NCBI RefSeq assembly: GCF_021582875.1 | Contig: NZ_CP091138.1 | Coordinates: 248,001-312,000 of the forward strand | From: Microbacterium sp. KUDC0406 | Lineage (GTDB): Bacteria > Actinomycetota > Actinomycetes > Actinomycetales > Microbacteriaceae | Length of the DNA: 64,000 bases | Direction of reading: 5' to 3' | Shown: piece after piece, positions 12,239 through 22,072 of the stretch | How the letters are laid out: every line of letters starts with the position of its first letter | How positions within the stretch are numbered: position 1 is the first letter of the stretch | The notes under the pieces: model-generated | What the model saw: the letters and a program-made list of their open reading frames with translations, nothing else | Told to the model about the DNA's origin: nothing | The model's database searches: none | Program-made: the position numbers and the translations under genes

Positions 12239-13201
12239 TTACCGAATCGAGGGCGCCGCGACGAGGGTCAGCAGCGAGGCCTCGGGACGGCACGCGAAGC
12301 GCACCGGAGCGTAGATCGATGTGCCGCATCCGGCGCTCACGTTCAGCGGCACCGAACGCCCGCCGTGCGACCAGGTGCTCAGGCCCTTGGCCTGCTTCAG
12401 CGGGATGTCGCAGTTCGCGACGATCGTGCCGTACCCGGGCAGGCAGACCTGGCCGCCGTGCGTGTGGCCGGCGATGAGCATGTCGGCTCCGAGGTCGACG
12501 AACTCGTTCAGCACCCGCTGGTAGGGCGCGTGCGCGACCCCCAGCACGGGAGCTCCGGGATGCTGCGGTCCGACCTCGGCGATCCGCTGCGGGAGGTCCT
12601 CGAGGCGATCCCAGTCACGGTGCGGGTCGTCCACGCCGAAGAAGTCGACGGGGCGCCCGGCGACGGTCAGCCGGGCCGCCGCGTTGTTGAGGTCGGTCCA
12701 GCCCAGCTCGTCGGTGAAGAAGGCGTCCATCGCGTCGGTGTCGAGCAGGCGTGGCGCGGAGCGGCGCGCGGACGGACCGGCGAAGTACTTGAACGGGTTG
12801 CGCGGCGAAGGGGCGTGCACGTCGTTGGAGCCGTGCACGAACACGCCCGGAATGCCCGCCAGCGGCGCGAAGGCGCGGCGGATGCCGGCCAGACCGTCCG
12901 GATGCCCGAGGTTGTCGCCGGTGTTCACGACCAGGTCGGGCTCGAGCTCGGCGAGCGAGGCCAGCCACTGCTGCTTGCGATGCTGCCACGGCGCCATGTG
13001 CGCGTCGGACAGGTGCAGCACCCGGATCGGGGCAGACCCAGGGGAGAGCATCGGAACAGTCGCGGTGCGCACCGTGAACAGGTAGCGCTCGATGCCGATG
13101 CCCCACGTCGCAGCGGCTACGCCGACGGCCCCCACCGCGCCGAGCGCGATGAGGGCCGGGTGAGCGTCACGAGCGGTCAATGTCCGTCTTCCCGTTCGCA
13201 T
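12239..13201 (-). CDS. Membrane-anchored metallophosphoesterase
   Basis: A 320-aa protein with one hydrophobic segment near the N-terminus (about residues 16-36), then a calcineurin-like domain: HLSDAHMAPW (metal-binding Asp/His), NTGDNLGHPDG, HGSNDVHAP in place of the usual GNHD, GVAHAPY and IAGHTHGGQV. It resembles actinobacterial YkuE/YaeI-like phosphodiesterases. ATG 13201 overlaps the end of the PBP gene by 25 nt; TTG 13180 would give a tight TTGA overlap and is a good alternative start. It is co-transcribed with the PBP, so a cell-envelope role is likely. Confidence 0.8.
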   Translation of the reverse strand: MRTGRRTLTARDAHPALIALGAVGAVGVAAATWGIGIERYLFTVRTATVPMLSPGSAPIRVLHLSDAHMAPWQHRKQQWLASLAELEPDLVVNTGDNLGHPDGLAGIRRAFAPLAGIPGVFVHGSNDVHAPSPRNPFKYFAGPSARRSAPRLLDTDAMDAFFTDELGWTDLNNAAARLTVAGRPVDFFGVDDPHRDWDRLEDLPQRIAEVGPQHPGAPVLGVAHAPYQRVLNEFVDLGADMLIAGHTHGGQVCLPGYGTIVANCDIPLKQAKGLSTWSHGGRSVPLNVSAGCGTSIYAPVRFACRPEASLLTLVAAPSIR

Positions 13202-15801
13202 CTCACCTTGATCCCCTGGTTGGCCTGGGCGGTGGACCCTGCGGCCGGATCGGTGTCGGCCACCTTGGAGCTGGGCTCGCAGCGGCCGTCCCAGTTGATG
13301 TTCGTGAAGCCGGCGCCGTTGAGCTCGGCTATCGCCTCGGCAGCGGACTTGCCCTTGACGTCGGGCACCTTCAGGCCCGTCTCCTTCGGCTTGCCCGTGC
13401 TGGGCGCGATCGTCACCGTCGTACCGGCCGCGACCTGTCCGGCGCCCGGTGCCTGAGTCGCGACGTTGCCTGCCGGCTGGTCGCTGTCCACGGCAGTGCC
13501 GACACTCACCTGGAACCCGGCGTCAGTCAGGGTCCTCTTCGCGTCGTCGACGCTCATCCCGACGACGTTCGGCAGGTCCTTGAGCACCCTGCGCGTGAGG
13601 TTCTTGTCGGGCGTCGGGAAGGCGTCGCCGCCATACGCCTTGTTTGCGGCACGCTGGATCTCTCTGGCCATCCCATAGCGGATGTCGTTCAGCCGCACGC
13701 CATGCGCCGTGAACTTCTTCAGGGGCACCAAACCGACGATGTTGCCCACCCAGACTGCGGTGGTCACCTTGGTGCTGGACTCGACCAGCATCGTGTGCTC
13801 TTTCTCGGCGGTACCGGTCTTGCCGATCAGCTGGGTGCCGTCGTACGGGTTCGCGCCACCACCGGTGCCGCCCTCCATCACGCCTCGCAGCGCGTAGGCG
13901 GCGGTCGCGGCGACCTCGGGAGAGATCACCTGGCTGCACGCGGGCGTCGGTGGAGCGATCTCCTTGCCGTCCTGGCCGATGATCTTGTCGATCACCCGCG
14001 GCTCGCAATACTTGCCCTTGTTGGCGACGGTCGCATAGGCGCCGGCGATCTGAATAGGAGCGATGTTCTTCGAACCGAGCACCGAGGGGAACGGGTCGTT
14101 GGCACCGGGGTTCTTTTCCTGGTCCGGCTTGGTCACGTCCCAGCCGCTGCCGAGGTGCACGCCCATGCGCTTGGCGACCTGGTTGATGTCGCAGAGGTTC
14201 AGCTGCTTCGCCATCGCCAGGAAGCCGGTGTTCAGCGACCTTGCGGTGAACCGCATGACGCTGCCCACATATCCGCTGTTCCGGCCTGAGTTGCCGATCG
14301 CCTTGTCCTTCGCCAGCGTGTAGGTACCGCCGCAGCCGTCGCGGTTGTACGTGCCGGCGGTGCCCGATGCCCGGCCGTCGAGCGTCTCGTTCACAGAGTG
14401 GCCCTTCTCGAGCCAGTCGATCAGCGTGAACAGCTTGTACGTCGAACCGACCGAGAAGCCGTTGGCGCCGTTATGGGCAGAATCGGCGGCGAACACCTGC
14501 GAGCTGATACCGCTCTTCTTGGCATCCGCCGCGGACTCGCTGAACTGGGTGTTCTGCGCGATGGCCAGGACGCGTCCAGTGCTCGCCTCGATCGAGACGG
14601 CCGCGCCGCCCAAGTTGATGCCAGACATGAAGGCGGGTACCCGGCTGTGCACGGACTCGACGGCAGCGCTCTGCACGCGCAGGTCGAGCGAGGTGTACAC
14701 CTGCATGCCACCGCGCTTGAGGTTCGCCGCCCGTTCTGACGCAGTGGCGCCGAACGCCTTGTCCTTCTTGATCACCGACAGCGCGTACTGGCAGAAGTAG
14801 GCGTTGTCGCGGGCGCTCGCACAGCCCTGCGTGGTGGTCGAGATCTTGGGTGTCACCGGTGTGGCCTTGGCCTCGTCGTACTGCGCCTTGGTGATCTGGC
14901 CGTTCAGATACATCTGGCCGAGCACGTAGTCGCGACGCTTCTTGGTCGTCTCGTACCCGTCATCCTTCGTATTGTGCGCCTTGCCGTCCTTGTCGGTCCA
15001 GGTGCCCTCCGGCTTGTCGATGCGCAGCAGGTTGGGCTCCTGCACCATGCCGGCCAGGGTCGCCGCCTGCGCCAGGTTCACCTTGGCGGCCGTCGTGCTG
15101 AAGTAGCGGTTCGCTGCGGCCTCGATGCCGTACGTCGTGCCGCCGAAGTTCGACACGTTCAGGTACCCGAGCAGGATGTCGTTCTTGGAGTAGTCCTTCT
15201 CGACCTGGATCGCGTAGCGCATCTCCTGCAGCTTGCGCTCGATGCCCGCCGACCCCTTCGCCGTCGCGGCATCGAGGTAGCACTGCTGCATCTTGTCGTC
15301 GTAGTGCTCGTCATCCGGCGGTACATCCTGCTCGCACTGCTGGATGAGCACGTTCTTCACGAACTGCTGCGTGATCGTCGACGCGCCGCGAGACGAAGTG
15401 CCCCTGACGTTCTCGACGACGGCCTTCACCGTTGCCAGCAGGTTCACGCCGCCGTGCGAGTAGAAGTTCTTGTCCTCGCTGGACAGCAGCGCATCGACCA
15501 GCGTGGGAGACAGCTGATTGAAGGTGACCGGGGTGCGGTTCTGCTCGTAGAACGTGGCGAGCTTGAACGGCTTGCCGTTCGCGTCATTGCCGTAGATGGT
15601 CGTCGGCGACATCGGCTCGGACGGCTTCAGATAGCTCGGCAACTCGTCGAAAAGGGTCAGCGCCTGCGAACCGGTGAAACCGGCCATGGCGATCGCAGGG
15701 GTGACCGTCGCGGTGACCAGGAGGCCGGCGACTGCGCTCAGGCCGACCAGGCCGAGCAGTCCGCCGAGCACACCTTTCACCGTGCGTTTCGTTTGGGGCA
15801 T
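13177..15801 (-). CDS. Class A penicillin-binding protein with PASTA domains
   Basis: An 874-aa bifunctional peptidoglycan synthase. It has an N-terminal membrane anchor (about residues 10-40), a GT51 glycosyltransferase domain (SSEDKNFYSHGGV, STITQQFVKN) at about 80-270, and a transpeptidase domain with SxxK Ser near 452 (GSTYKLF), SLNTGF as the SxN motif, and KTGTAEK near 660. Two PASTA domains follow (about 715-785 and 795-870; LPNVVGMSVDDAKRTL, VPDVKGKSAAEAI). The PASTA pair is typical of PonA1/PonA2-type PBPs in actinobacteria. It is divergent from DUF4177. Confidence 0.93.
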   Translation of the reverse strand: MPQTKRTVKGVLGGLLGLVGLSAVAGLLVTATVTPAIAMAGFTGSQALTLFDELPSYLKPSEPMSPTTIYGNDANGKPFKLATFYEQNRTPVTFNQLSPTLVDALLSSEDKNFYSHGGVNLLATVKAVVENVRGTSSRGASTITQQFVKNVLIQQCEQDVPPDDEHYDDKMQQCYLDAATAKGSAGIERKLQEMRYAIQVEKDYSKNDILLGYLNVSNFGGTTYGIEAAANRYFSTTAAKVNLAQAATLAGMVQEPNLLRIDKPEGTWTDKDGKAHNTKDDGYETTKKRRDYVLGQMYLNGQITKAQYDEAKATPVTPKISTTTQGCASARDNAYFCQYALSVIKKDKAFGATASERAANLKRGGMQVYTSLDLRVQSAAVESVHSRVPAFMSGINLGGAAVSIEASTGRVLAIAQNTQFSESAADAKKSGISSQVFAADSAHNGANGFSVGSTYKLFTLIDWLEKGHSVNETLDGRASGTAGTYNRDGCGGTYTLAKDKAIGNSGRNSGYVGSVMRFTARSLNTGFLAMAKQLNLCDINQVAKRMGVHLGSGWDVTKPDQEKNPGANDPFPSVLGSKNIAPIQIAGAYATVANKGKYCEPRVIDKIIGQDGKEIAPPTPACSQVISPEVAATAAYALRGVMEGGTGGGANPYDGTQLIGKTGTAEKEHTMLVESSTKVTTAVWVGNIVGLVPLKKFTAHGVRLNDIRYGMAREIQRAANKAYGGDAFPTPDKNLTRRVLKDLPNVVGMSVDDAKRTLTDAGFQVSVGTAVDSDQPAGNVATQAPGAGQVAAGTTVTIAPSTGKPKETGLKVPDVKGKSAAEAIAELNGAGFTNINWDGRCEPSSKVADTDPAAGSTAQANQGIKVRCEREDGH

Positions 15802-15881
15802 ACGCTTGATCGTAGGGGAGTTCCCTGAATAACAGCCCGAACGTCAGGCCGCTGAGGGCCTGCCCGACGCATAGGAGTGCC

Positions 15882-16100
15882 ATGACCACGTGGGAGTATC
15901 TGACCACCCCGCTGCTGATCCACAACACGGCCGCGATCCTCAACAACTGGGGCAAGCAGGGCTGGGAACTCGTGCAGGTCGTCACCGGACCCGAGGGAGG
16001 GCTGGTCGCGTACTTCAAGCGTCCCGTTCAGGAGGACGCGGCCACCAACGCCGGTCTCGCGGCTGCGGCCGAGGCCGCCCGCCAGTTCGAGGGGAACTGA
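15882..16100 (+). CDS. DUF4177 domain protein
   Basis: A 72-aa protein with WEYLTTPLLIHNTAAIL, then NNWGKQGWELVQVV, the DUF4177 pattern (EYK... LNxxGxEGWELV). The start ATG 15882 follows a GGAG site. In Mtb-like genomes the same small protein sits beside the PonA2-type PBP and a RidA protein, as here. The function is unknown. Confidence 0.85.
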   Translation: MTTWEYLTTPLLIHNTAAILNNWGKQGWELVQVVTGPEGGLVAYFKRPVQEDAATNAGLAAAAEAARQFEGN

Positions 16101-16104
16101 TCCG

Positions 16105-16563
16105 ATGAGCACCACCGCACGTCTCGCCGAACTCGGCATCGAGCTGCCGGCCGTCGCCGCACCCGTGGCCGCCTACGTGCCCGCCACGGTGCACGGCGAC
16201 GTCGTCTACACCTCCGGCCAGCTGCCGTTCGAGGAGGGGGCGCTCCCCGCCACGGGCAAGGTCGGCGCCGGAGTCGACGCCGAGGACGCGAAGTCCTACG
16301 CCCGCAACTGCGCGCTGAACGCACTCGCCGCGGCCGCGGCGGCGGCAGGCGATGCCGACCGGATCGTCGGGGTGCTGCGAGTCGGCGGCTTCGTGGCATC
16401 CGACCCGGCGTTCACCGGTCAGCCCGGTGTGATCAACGGCGCCAGCGAGGTGCTCGGCGAGATCTTCGGCGACGCGGGCAAGCACGTCCGTGCCGCCGTG
16501 GGCGTGCCGGTGCTGCCGCTGGACAGCCCGGTCGAGGTCGAGGTCGCCTTCCTCCTCGGCTGA
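16105..16563 (+). CDS. RidA-family protein
   Basis: A 152-aa protein of the YjgF/YER057c/UK114 fold, longer than canonical RidA (about 130 aa) and closer to the YjgH/Rid-like branch with VVYTSGQLPFEEGALPATGKVG and the C-terminal VLPLDSPVEVEVAFLL. RidA hydrolyses reactive enamine/imine intermediates; whether this branch does so cannot be told. It lies 4 nt after the DUF4177 gene, in one operon. Confidence 0.85.
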   Translation: MSTTARLAELGIELPAVAAPVAAYVPATVHGDVVYTSGQLPFEEGALPATGKVGAGVDAEDAKSYARNCALNALAAAAAAAGDADRIVGVLRVGGFVASDPAFTGQPGVINGASEVLGEIFGDAGKHVRAAVGVPVLPLDSPVEVEVAFLLG

Positions 16564-16576
16564 TCGATCGTGCACA

Positions 16577-16612
16577 TGACGAAGGCCCCCTCCACGGAGG
16601 GGGCCTTCGTCA
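16577..16612 (+). terminator. Terminator after the RidA gene
   Basis: Seventeen-bp arms 16577-16593 and 16596-16612 (GAAGGCCCCCTCC / GGAGGGGGCCTTC) with a 2-nt loop, 13 bp after the stop codon. Confidence 0.8.
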
Positions 16613-16621
16613 CGTCCCGGG

Positions 16622-16643
16622 CCCTTCGACAGGCTCAGGGACC
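16622..16643 (+). repeat. Family C repeat, intergenic copy
   Basis: CCCTTCGACAGGCTCAGG followed by GACC, lying just before palindrome B3. The same 22 bp occur inside topA (22714, inverted; 24245) and, diverged, in lldD (10177). Confidence 0.75.
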
Positions 16644-16652
16644 CAGAGACTC

Positions 16653-16736
16653 GGTCGTTGAGCGAGCGAAGCGAGACGAAACGCCCCAGCCGGACTTAGA
16701 GCGTTTCGTCTCGTCGCTGCGCTCCTCGCTCAACGA
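16653..16736. repeat. Family B palindrome, copy B3
   Basis: The left arm starts GGTCGTTGAGCGAGCG at 16653 and the right arm ends GCTCAACGA at 16736. It sits between the convergent RidA and acs genes and probably ends acs transcription. Confidence 0.8.
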
Positions 16737-16746
16737 GCGGGGAGCG

Positions 16747-18717
<1,971 letters not shown>

Positions 18718-18807
18718 GGCGCTCGCTCCTTTGCGCGGATGGTGGGGTCGTGCAGGGACACGACCGTGGCACGGCGAATCTATCCCGCGCCCCTTACCGG
18801 GCCTACT

Positions 18808-18889
18808 GCCGAAAGTCGGTATTCCGGCCTGGTTTTGTGAGGACGCCTCCCTTGCGTACACTCTTGCTCAGCCGAAATCGTATTCCGGC
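18808..18889. promoter_or_regulatory. Pair of related imperfect palindromes between acs and the 6C RNA
   Basis: GCCGAAA...ATTCCGGC occurs at 18808-18828 (6-nt centre) and again at 18871-18889 (3-nt centre GTA-type CGT), 63 bp apart. Each is a near inverted repeat (GCCGRAAT / ATTCCGGC). They flank the -10 box of the small RNA and lie 90-170 bp upstream of acs, so they could be operators for either; the second could instead be a 5' hairpin of the RNA. Confidence 0.45.
18835..18862 (+). promoter_or_regulatory. Promoter of the small RNA
   Basis: TTGTGA (18835-18840), 16 nt, then TACACT (18857-18862). Transcription would start near 18869, just before the structured RNA, and no protein gene begins there. 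Confidence 0.5.
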
Positions 18890-18972
18890 TTTCGCGCGCC
18901 CGATACCCCCCGATTCGGTGGCGCGCCCTGGGCGGCATCTCATTCCCCCGTGAGATGCCGCCCTTCATCTTG
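18869..18972 (+). ncRNA. Candidate 6C small RNA
   Basis: About 100 nt with two C-loop hairpins. Stem 1 pairs GCGCGCC (18894-18900) with GGCGCGC (18920-18926), plus CGA/TCG inside, leaving a loop with exactly six Cs (18906-18911). Stem 2 has 13-bp arms (18930-18942, 18951-18963) with a TTCCCCCG loop, followed by TTCATCTT, so it doubles as the terminator. Two stem-loops with runs of C in the loops define the actinobacterial 6C RNA. In mycobacteria 6C lies beside the same tad genes, and here it is 120 bp before the Tad ATPase. Confidence 0.72.
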
Positions 18973-19089
18973 GGAGCGCTCCCGCGCCTCGTCCGCGTCG
19001 GCACTCCACAATCGCCCCCGACGATCTCTTCTGCACAGGGCGTGGGTTCCGTGCATCCGGGCGCCGCGGCGCGCTTCTAGCGTCGGGAC

Positions 19090-20091
19090 ATGACCGATCC
19101 GTTCGTGCTCCGCCCTCGCCGTGCGCCGACTGCCCCTGGCGCTCCCGCCGCGCCACTGCAGGTGGATCCGGCCTTCGGCGCGCTCGCCGAGCACTGCGCC
19201 GACGAGCGGGTCACCGACATCTTCGTCAACGGTGCGAGCGGGCTCTTCGTCGATCGCGGTCACGGTGCTGAGCGTGTGCCCCAGTGGCGGGCATCCGAGC
19301 GCGAGGTGCGCGATCTGGCCGTCGCACTGGTGGGTCTCGGCGGACGTCATCTGGACGACCGAGCCCCGTGCGTCGACGTGCGCCTCGACTCCGGCATCCG
19401 GGTGCACGCCGTACTGGCCCCGGTGTCGACGTCGGGCACCGCGCTGTCGATCCGCGTGCCGCGGGTGCGCGCCGCGGATCTTGCCGCGCTCGCCGCACTG
19501 GGCGCCTTCGACACTGCGCAGCACAACTGGCTGCGCACGCTTGTCGCCGACCGTGCCAACGTGCTCATCACCGGAGGGACGGGCACGGGCAAGACGACTC
19601 TGCTCTCGGCGATGCTGGCCGCTGTGCCCGAGGCGGAGCGCATCGTCACGATCGAGGACGTCGCGGAGCTGCGGCCGCCGCATCCGCACCACGTCGCGCT
19701 GGAGGCGCGCCAGGCGAACCTGGAGGGCGCCGGCCGGATCACCCTCGCCATGCTGGTCCGCGAATCACTGCGGATGCGGCCCGACCGGCTGATCGTGGGG
19801 GAGTGCCGTGGTGAGGAGGTGCGCGATCTGCTCACCGCGCTGAACACCGGGCACGACGGCGGAGCGGGCACCCTGCACGCCAGCGGTCTGGCCGACGTGC
19901 CTGCCCGCCTCGAGGCGCTCGGCGCGCTCGCGGGGATGGATGCGCCGGCGCTGGCGCGCCAGGTCGTGAGCGCGTTCACCGTGGTGGTGCATCTCGCCAG
20001 GCGCCCGGACGGCACCCGGCAGATCGTGCAGACCGGCCGGTTCGTGCTCGACGGCGAACGCCTGGGAATCGAGGAGGTGCGGCCGTGGTGA
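19090..20091 (+). CDS. Tad pilus secretion ATPase (TadA/CpaF)
   Basis: A 333-aa cytoplasmic motor that powers pilus assembly. An N-terminal all-beta part (VTDIFVNGASGLFVDRGHG) leads to the RecA-like domain: Walker A GGTGTGKTTLL (about residues 162-172), Asp box IVTIEDVAELR, Walker B RLIVGECRGEE, and His box GTLHASG. It starts the tad operon and overlaps the next gene by 4-7 nt. It is shorter than CpaF of alphaproteobacteria, as usual in actinobacteria. No TadZ/Ssd gene is present upstream. Confidence 0.9.
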   Translation: MTDPFVLRPRRAPTAPGAPAAPLQVDPAFGALAEHCADERVTDIFVNGASGLFVDRGHGAERVPQWRASEREVRDLAVALVGLGGRHLDDRAPCVDVRLDSGIRVHAVLAPVSTSGTALSIRVPRVRAADLAALAALGAFDTAQHNWLRTLVADRANVLITGGTGTGKTTLLSAMLAAVPEAERIVTIEDVAELRPPHPHHVALEARQANLEGAGRITLAMLVRESLRMRPDRLIVGECRGEEVRDLLTALNTGHDGGAGTLHASGLADVPARLEALGALAGMDAPALARQVVSAFTVVVHLARRPDGTRQIVQTGRFVLDGERLGIEEVRPW

Positions 20092-20993
20092 GATCTCTGC
20101 GGTCCCGCAGGACGACGGATGGCGGAATCGACGCCGCCCAGGCGGCGGCCGCAGTCCGCACCCTCGCGGTGCTGCTTCAGGCCGGTGCCCGGCCGATGAC
20201 GGCCTGGGGGCATCTCGCCGAGTCCGGGGACGCCCATGCCGAGCGCGTGGTGGCGCGCTGCGACGAGGGCGGGGAACTGATCGCGGCGATCGCCGCGGAG
20301 GACGGTGCCTGGGTCGATGTCGCCGCTGCGTGGGAGATCGCGACGATCGTCGGTGCGCCGCTCGCCGAGGTGCTGCGGTCTCTCGCCGAGTCGCTGCAGG
20401 ACGCTGCGACCGCGGCCGACGATGTGCGGATCGCGCTCGCCGAGCCGACCGGCACGGCCCGGCTGCTGCTGTGGCTGCCGTTCGCCGGGCTGCTCCTGGG
20501 GCTCGCGCTCGGCTTCGACACGATCGGCGTGCTCGTGACGAACCCGTTCGGCGCGGGATGCGTGGTGGCGGGCGTGCTTCTCGTGCTGGCTGCACGCGGG
20601 TGGACGGCGGCGCTGGTGCGCAGGGCGCAGCCCGCCTCCGGCACGCCGGGGATGCATGCCGAGCTCATGTCCGTCGCCCTCGCCGGTGGCGCGGCGATCC
20701 CGCGGGCGCTGCAGCTGGTGGAGCGCAGTGCCGCCTCGCTCGGCGACGACGCCGACCGCACCGCCTCCGTGCTGGAGCTGTCGCGTTCCGCCGGTGTCCC
20801 CGCCGGTGAGCTGCTGCGCGCCTCAGCGGCGCAGCAGCGTCAGGAGGCCCGCGTGCAGGGACGGCTGCGCGCGGCGCGCCTCTCGTCGCGGCTCCTGCTG
20901 CCGCTCGGAGCGTGCACGCTGCCGGCGTTCCTGCTGCTCGGCGTCGCCCCGCTCATGCTCAGCGTCCTCACCTCGACCCCGTTGCCGATCTGA
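20088..20993 (+). CDS. Tad pilus membrane protein (TadB/TadC-like, T2SSF)
   Basis: About 301 aa. Two T2SSF-like helical halves are separated by hydrophobic segments (LLLWLPFAGLLLGLALGFD, then CVVAGVLLVLAARG), with a final membrane segment LLLPLGACTLPAFLLLGVAPL. One protein seems to serve as both TadB and TadC. GTG 20088 overlaps the ATPase stop as GTGA; GTG 20085 is also possible. It is the inner-membrane platform on which the ATPase acts. Confidence 0.82.
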   Translation: MRSLRSRRTTDGGIDAAQAAAAVRTLAVLLQAGARPMTAWGHLAESGDAHAERVVARCDEGGELIAAIAAEDGAWVDVAAAWEIATIVGAPLAEVLRSLAESLQDAATAADDVRIALAEPTGTARLLLWLPFAGLLLGLALGFDTIGVLVTNPFGAGCVVAGVLLVLAARGWTAALVRRAQPASGTPGMHAELMSVALAGGAAIPRALQLVERSAASLGDDADRTASVLELSRSAGVPAGELLRASAAQQRQEARVQGRLRAARLSSRLLLPLGACTLPAFLLLGVAPLMLSVLTSTPLPI

Positions 20994-21037
20994 ACGTCCG
21001 GGCGCAGCAGGCGCCCGCCGAGAGAAAGAAGAAGGAA

Positions 21038-21241
21038 ATGAACGAGAACCCGATCCCCGAGCTGACCCGGCGCAGAGCCGCGTCGCTGTTCGCCGACGAG
21101 TCAGGAGCCGCGACGGCTGAGTACGCGATCACGACGATGGCGGCCGTGGCCTTCGCGGGTCTCCTGGTCGTCATCATGAGGTCCGACGAGGTGCGCGGCA
21201 TCCTCACCGACCTCGTGCGCCGGGCGCTCACGGTGTCGTGA
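21038..21241 (+). CDS. DUF4244 Flp-pilin-like protein
   Basis: A 67-aa protein starting at ATG 21038 after GAAGGA. It has a short charged N-terminus (ELTRRRAASLFADESGAATAEYA), then a hydrophobic helix ITTMAAVAFAGLLVVIM. The Glu followed by Tyr in AEYA is the type-IVb/Flp prepilin feature, and the small size and place in the operon match DUF4244 proteins. It is probably the pilus subunit. No prepilin peptidase is seen in the window. Confidence 0.8.
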   Translation: MNENPIPELTRRRAASLFADESGAATAEYAITTMAAVAFAGLLVVIMRSDEVRGILTDLVRRALTVS

Positions 21242-21594
21242 TGCGATCGCGCGGGCGGCGGACGCCGGACGATCGGGGATCGGTGGCGGCGGAACTCGCC
21301 ATCGCGGTCCCCGCCGTGCTCCTGGTGCTGCTGCTGGGCGTCGGCGCGCTCGCCGCCGCCGCTCGCCAGGTCGCGCTGCAGGATGCCGCGGCCGATGCCG
21401 CCCGGCTGCTCGGTCGGGGCGAGAGCGCAGGCCGCGCGTTCGGAGCCATCAGCTCCGCGGTCGACGGGGCCAGTGCGGCGTCCGAGCAGCGCGGCGATCT
21501 GATCTGCGTCACCGCGACGGCCGATCTGTCGGTCGGTCGGGTGATCACGGTGCCCCTGCGTGCGTCGAGCTGCGCGCTCTCGGGCGGCCTGTGA
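21241..21594 (+). CDS. TadE-like pseudopilin
   Basis: A 117-aa protein with a single N-terminal helix after DRGSVAAELAIAVPAVLLVLL (GS-AAE before the helix is the TadE pattern), then a soluble part with two Cys (LICVTA, SSCALS). It starts at ATG 21241 (TGATG junction with the preceding stop); GTG 21238 is also possible. It is likely a minor pilus component exposed outside the membrane. Confidence 0.8.
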   Translation: MRSRGRRTPDDRGSVAAELAIAVPAVLLVLLLGVGALAAAARQVALQDAAADAARLLGRGESAGRAFGAISSAVDGASAASEQRGDLICVTATADLSVGRVITVPLRASSCALSGGL

Positions 21595-21602
21595 CCTCAC
21601 CC

Positions 21603-21635
21603 GATCGTTGAGCGAGCGCCAGCGAGACGAATCGC
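21603..21635 (+). repeat. Family B half-copy B4
   Basis: Only the left arm (ATCGTTGAGCGAGCG...GAGACGAATCGC) is present, in the gap between the two TadE/G-like genes. A half palindrome inside the operon should not terminate transcription. Confidence 0.6.
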
Positions 21636-21663
21636 ATCACCATCTGCAGAGAGAGGACAGGTC

Positions 21664-21993
21664 ATGGCAGGAACGGCATTCGCGACCGGCGTGCTCGCCG
21701 TCACCGCGACACTCGCCCTCGGCCTCGCGGCGGTGGGCGGAGCATCCGCCACCGCACAGCGCTCGGCGGCCGCGGCGGACGCCGCCGCGCTCGCCGCCGC
21801 CGACACGGCCTCCGGCGCGGTGGCCTCGGGAGACGATCCCTGCGTCGTCGCCGAACGGGTGGCCGCGGCATCCGGAGCAGCCATGGTCGACTGCTCGGTG
21901 GACGGGCTCGTGGCGACCGTGCAGGTGCAGGCGGCGTACGCTGGTCTCGCCGCCGTCGCCCGCGCCAGAGCGGGCCCACCCGAAGGATCATGA
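21664..21993 (+). CDS. Rv3654c/TadG-like secreted protein
   Basis: A 109-aa protein with a hydrophobic N-terminus (FATGVLAVTATLALGLAAVG) followed by an Ala-rich helix (QRSAAAADAAALAAADTA) and two Cys (DDPCVVAE, VDCSVDG). This is the pattern of the last tad-operon protein in actinobacteria (TadE/TadG-like helicase-misnamed group). It starts ATG 21664 after GAGAGGACAG. The role in the pilus is inferred from the operon. Confidence 0.75.
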   Translation: MAGTAFATGVLAVTATLALGLAAVGGASATAQRSAAAADAAALAAADTASGAVASGDDPCVVAERVAAASGAAMVDCSVDGLVATVQVQAAYAGLAAVARARAGPPEGS

Positions 21994-22072
21994 CAGCGGA
22001 ACCCCTCACTCATCGCTGTGTCCCGTACACGAACGCGGTGTGTATGGTGTGCTTCGAAGAAAGGACGCACCC

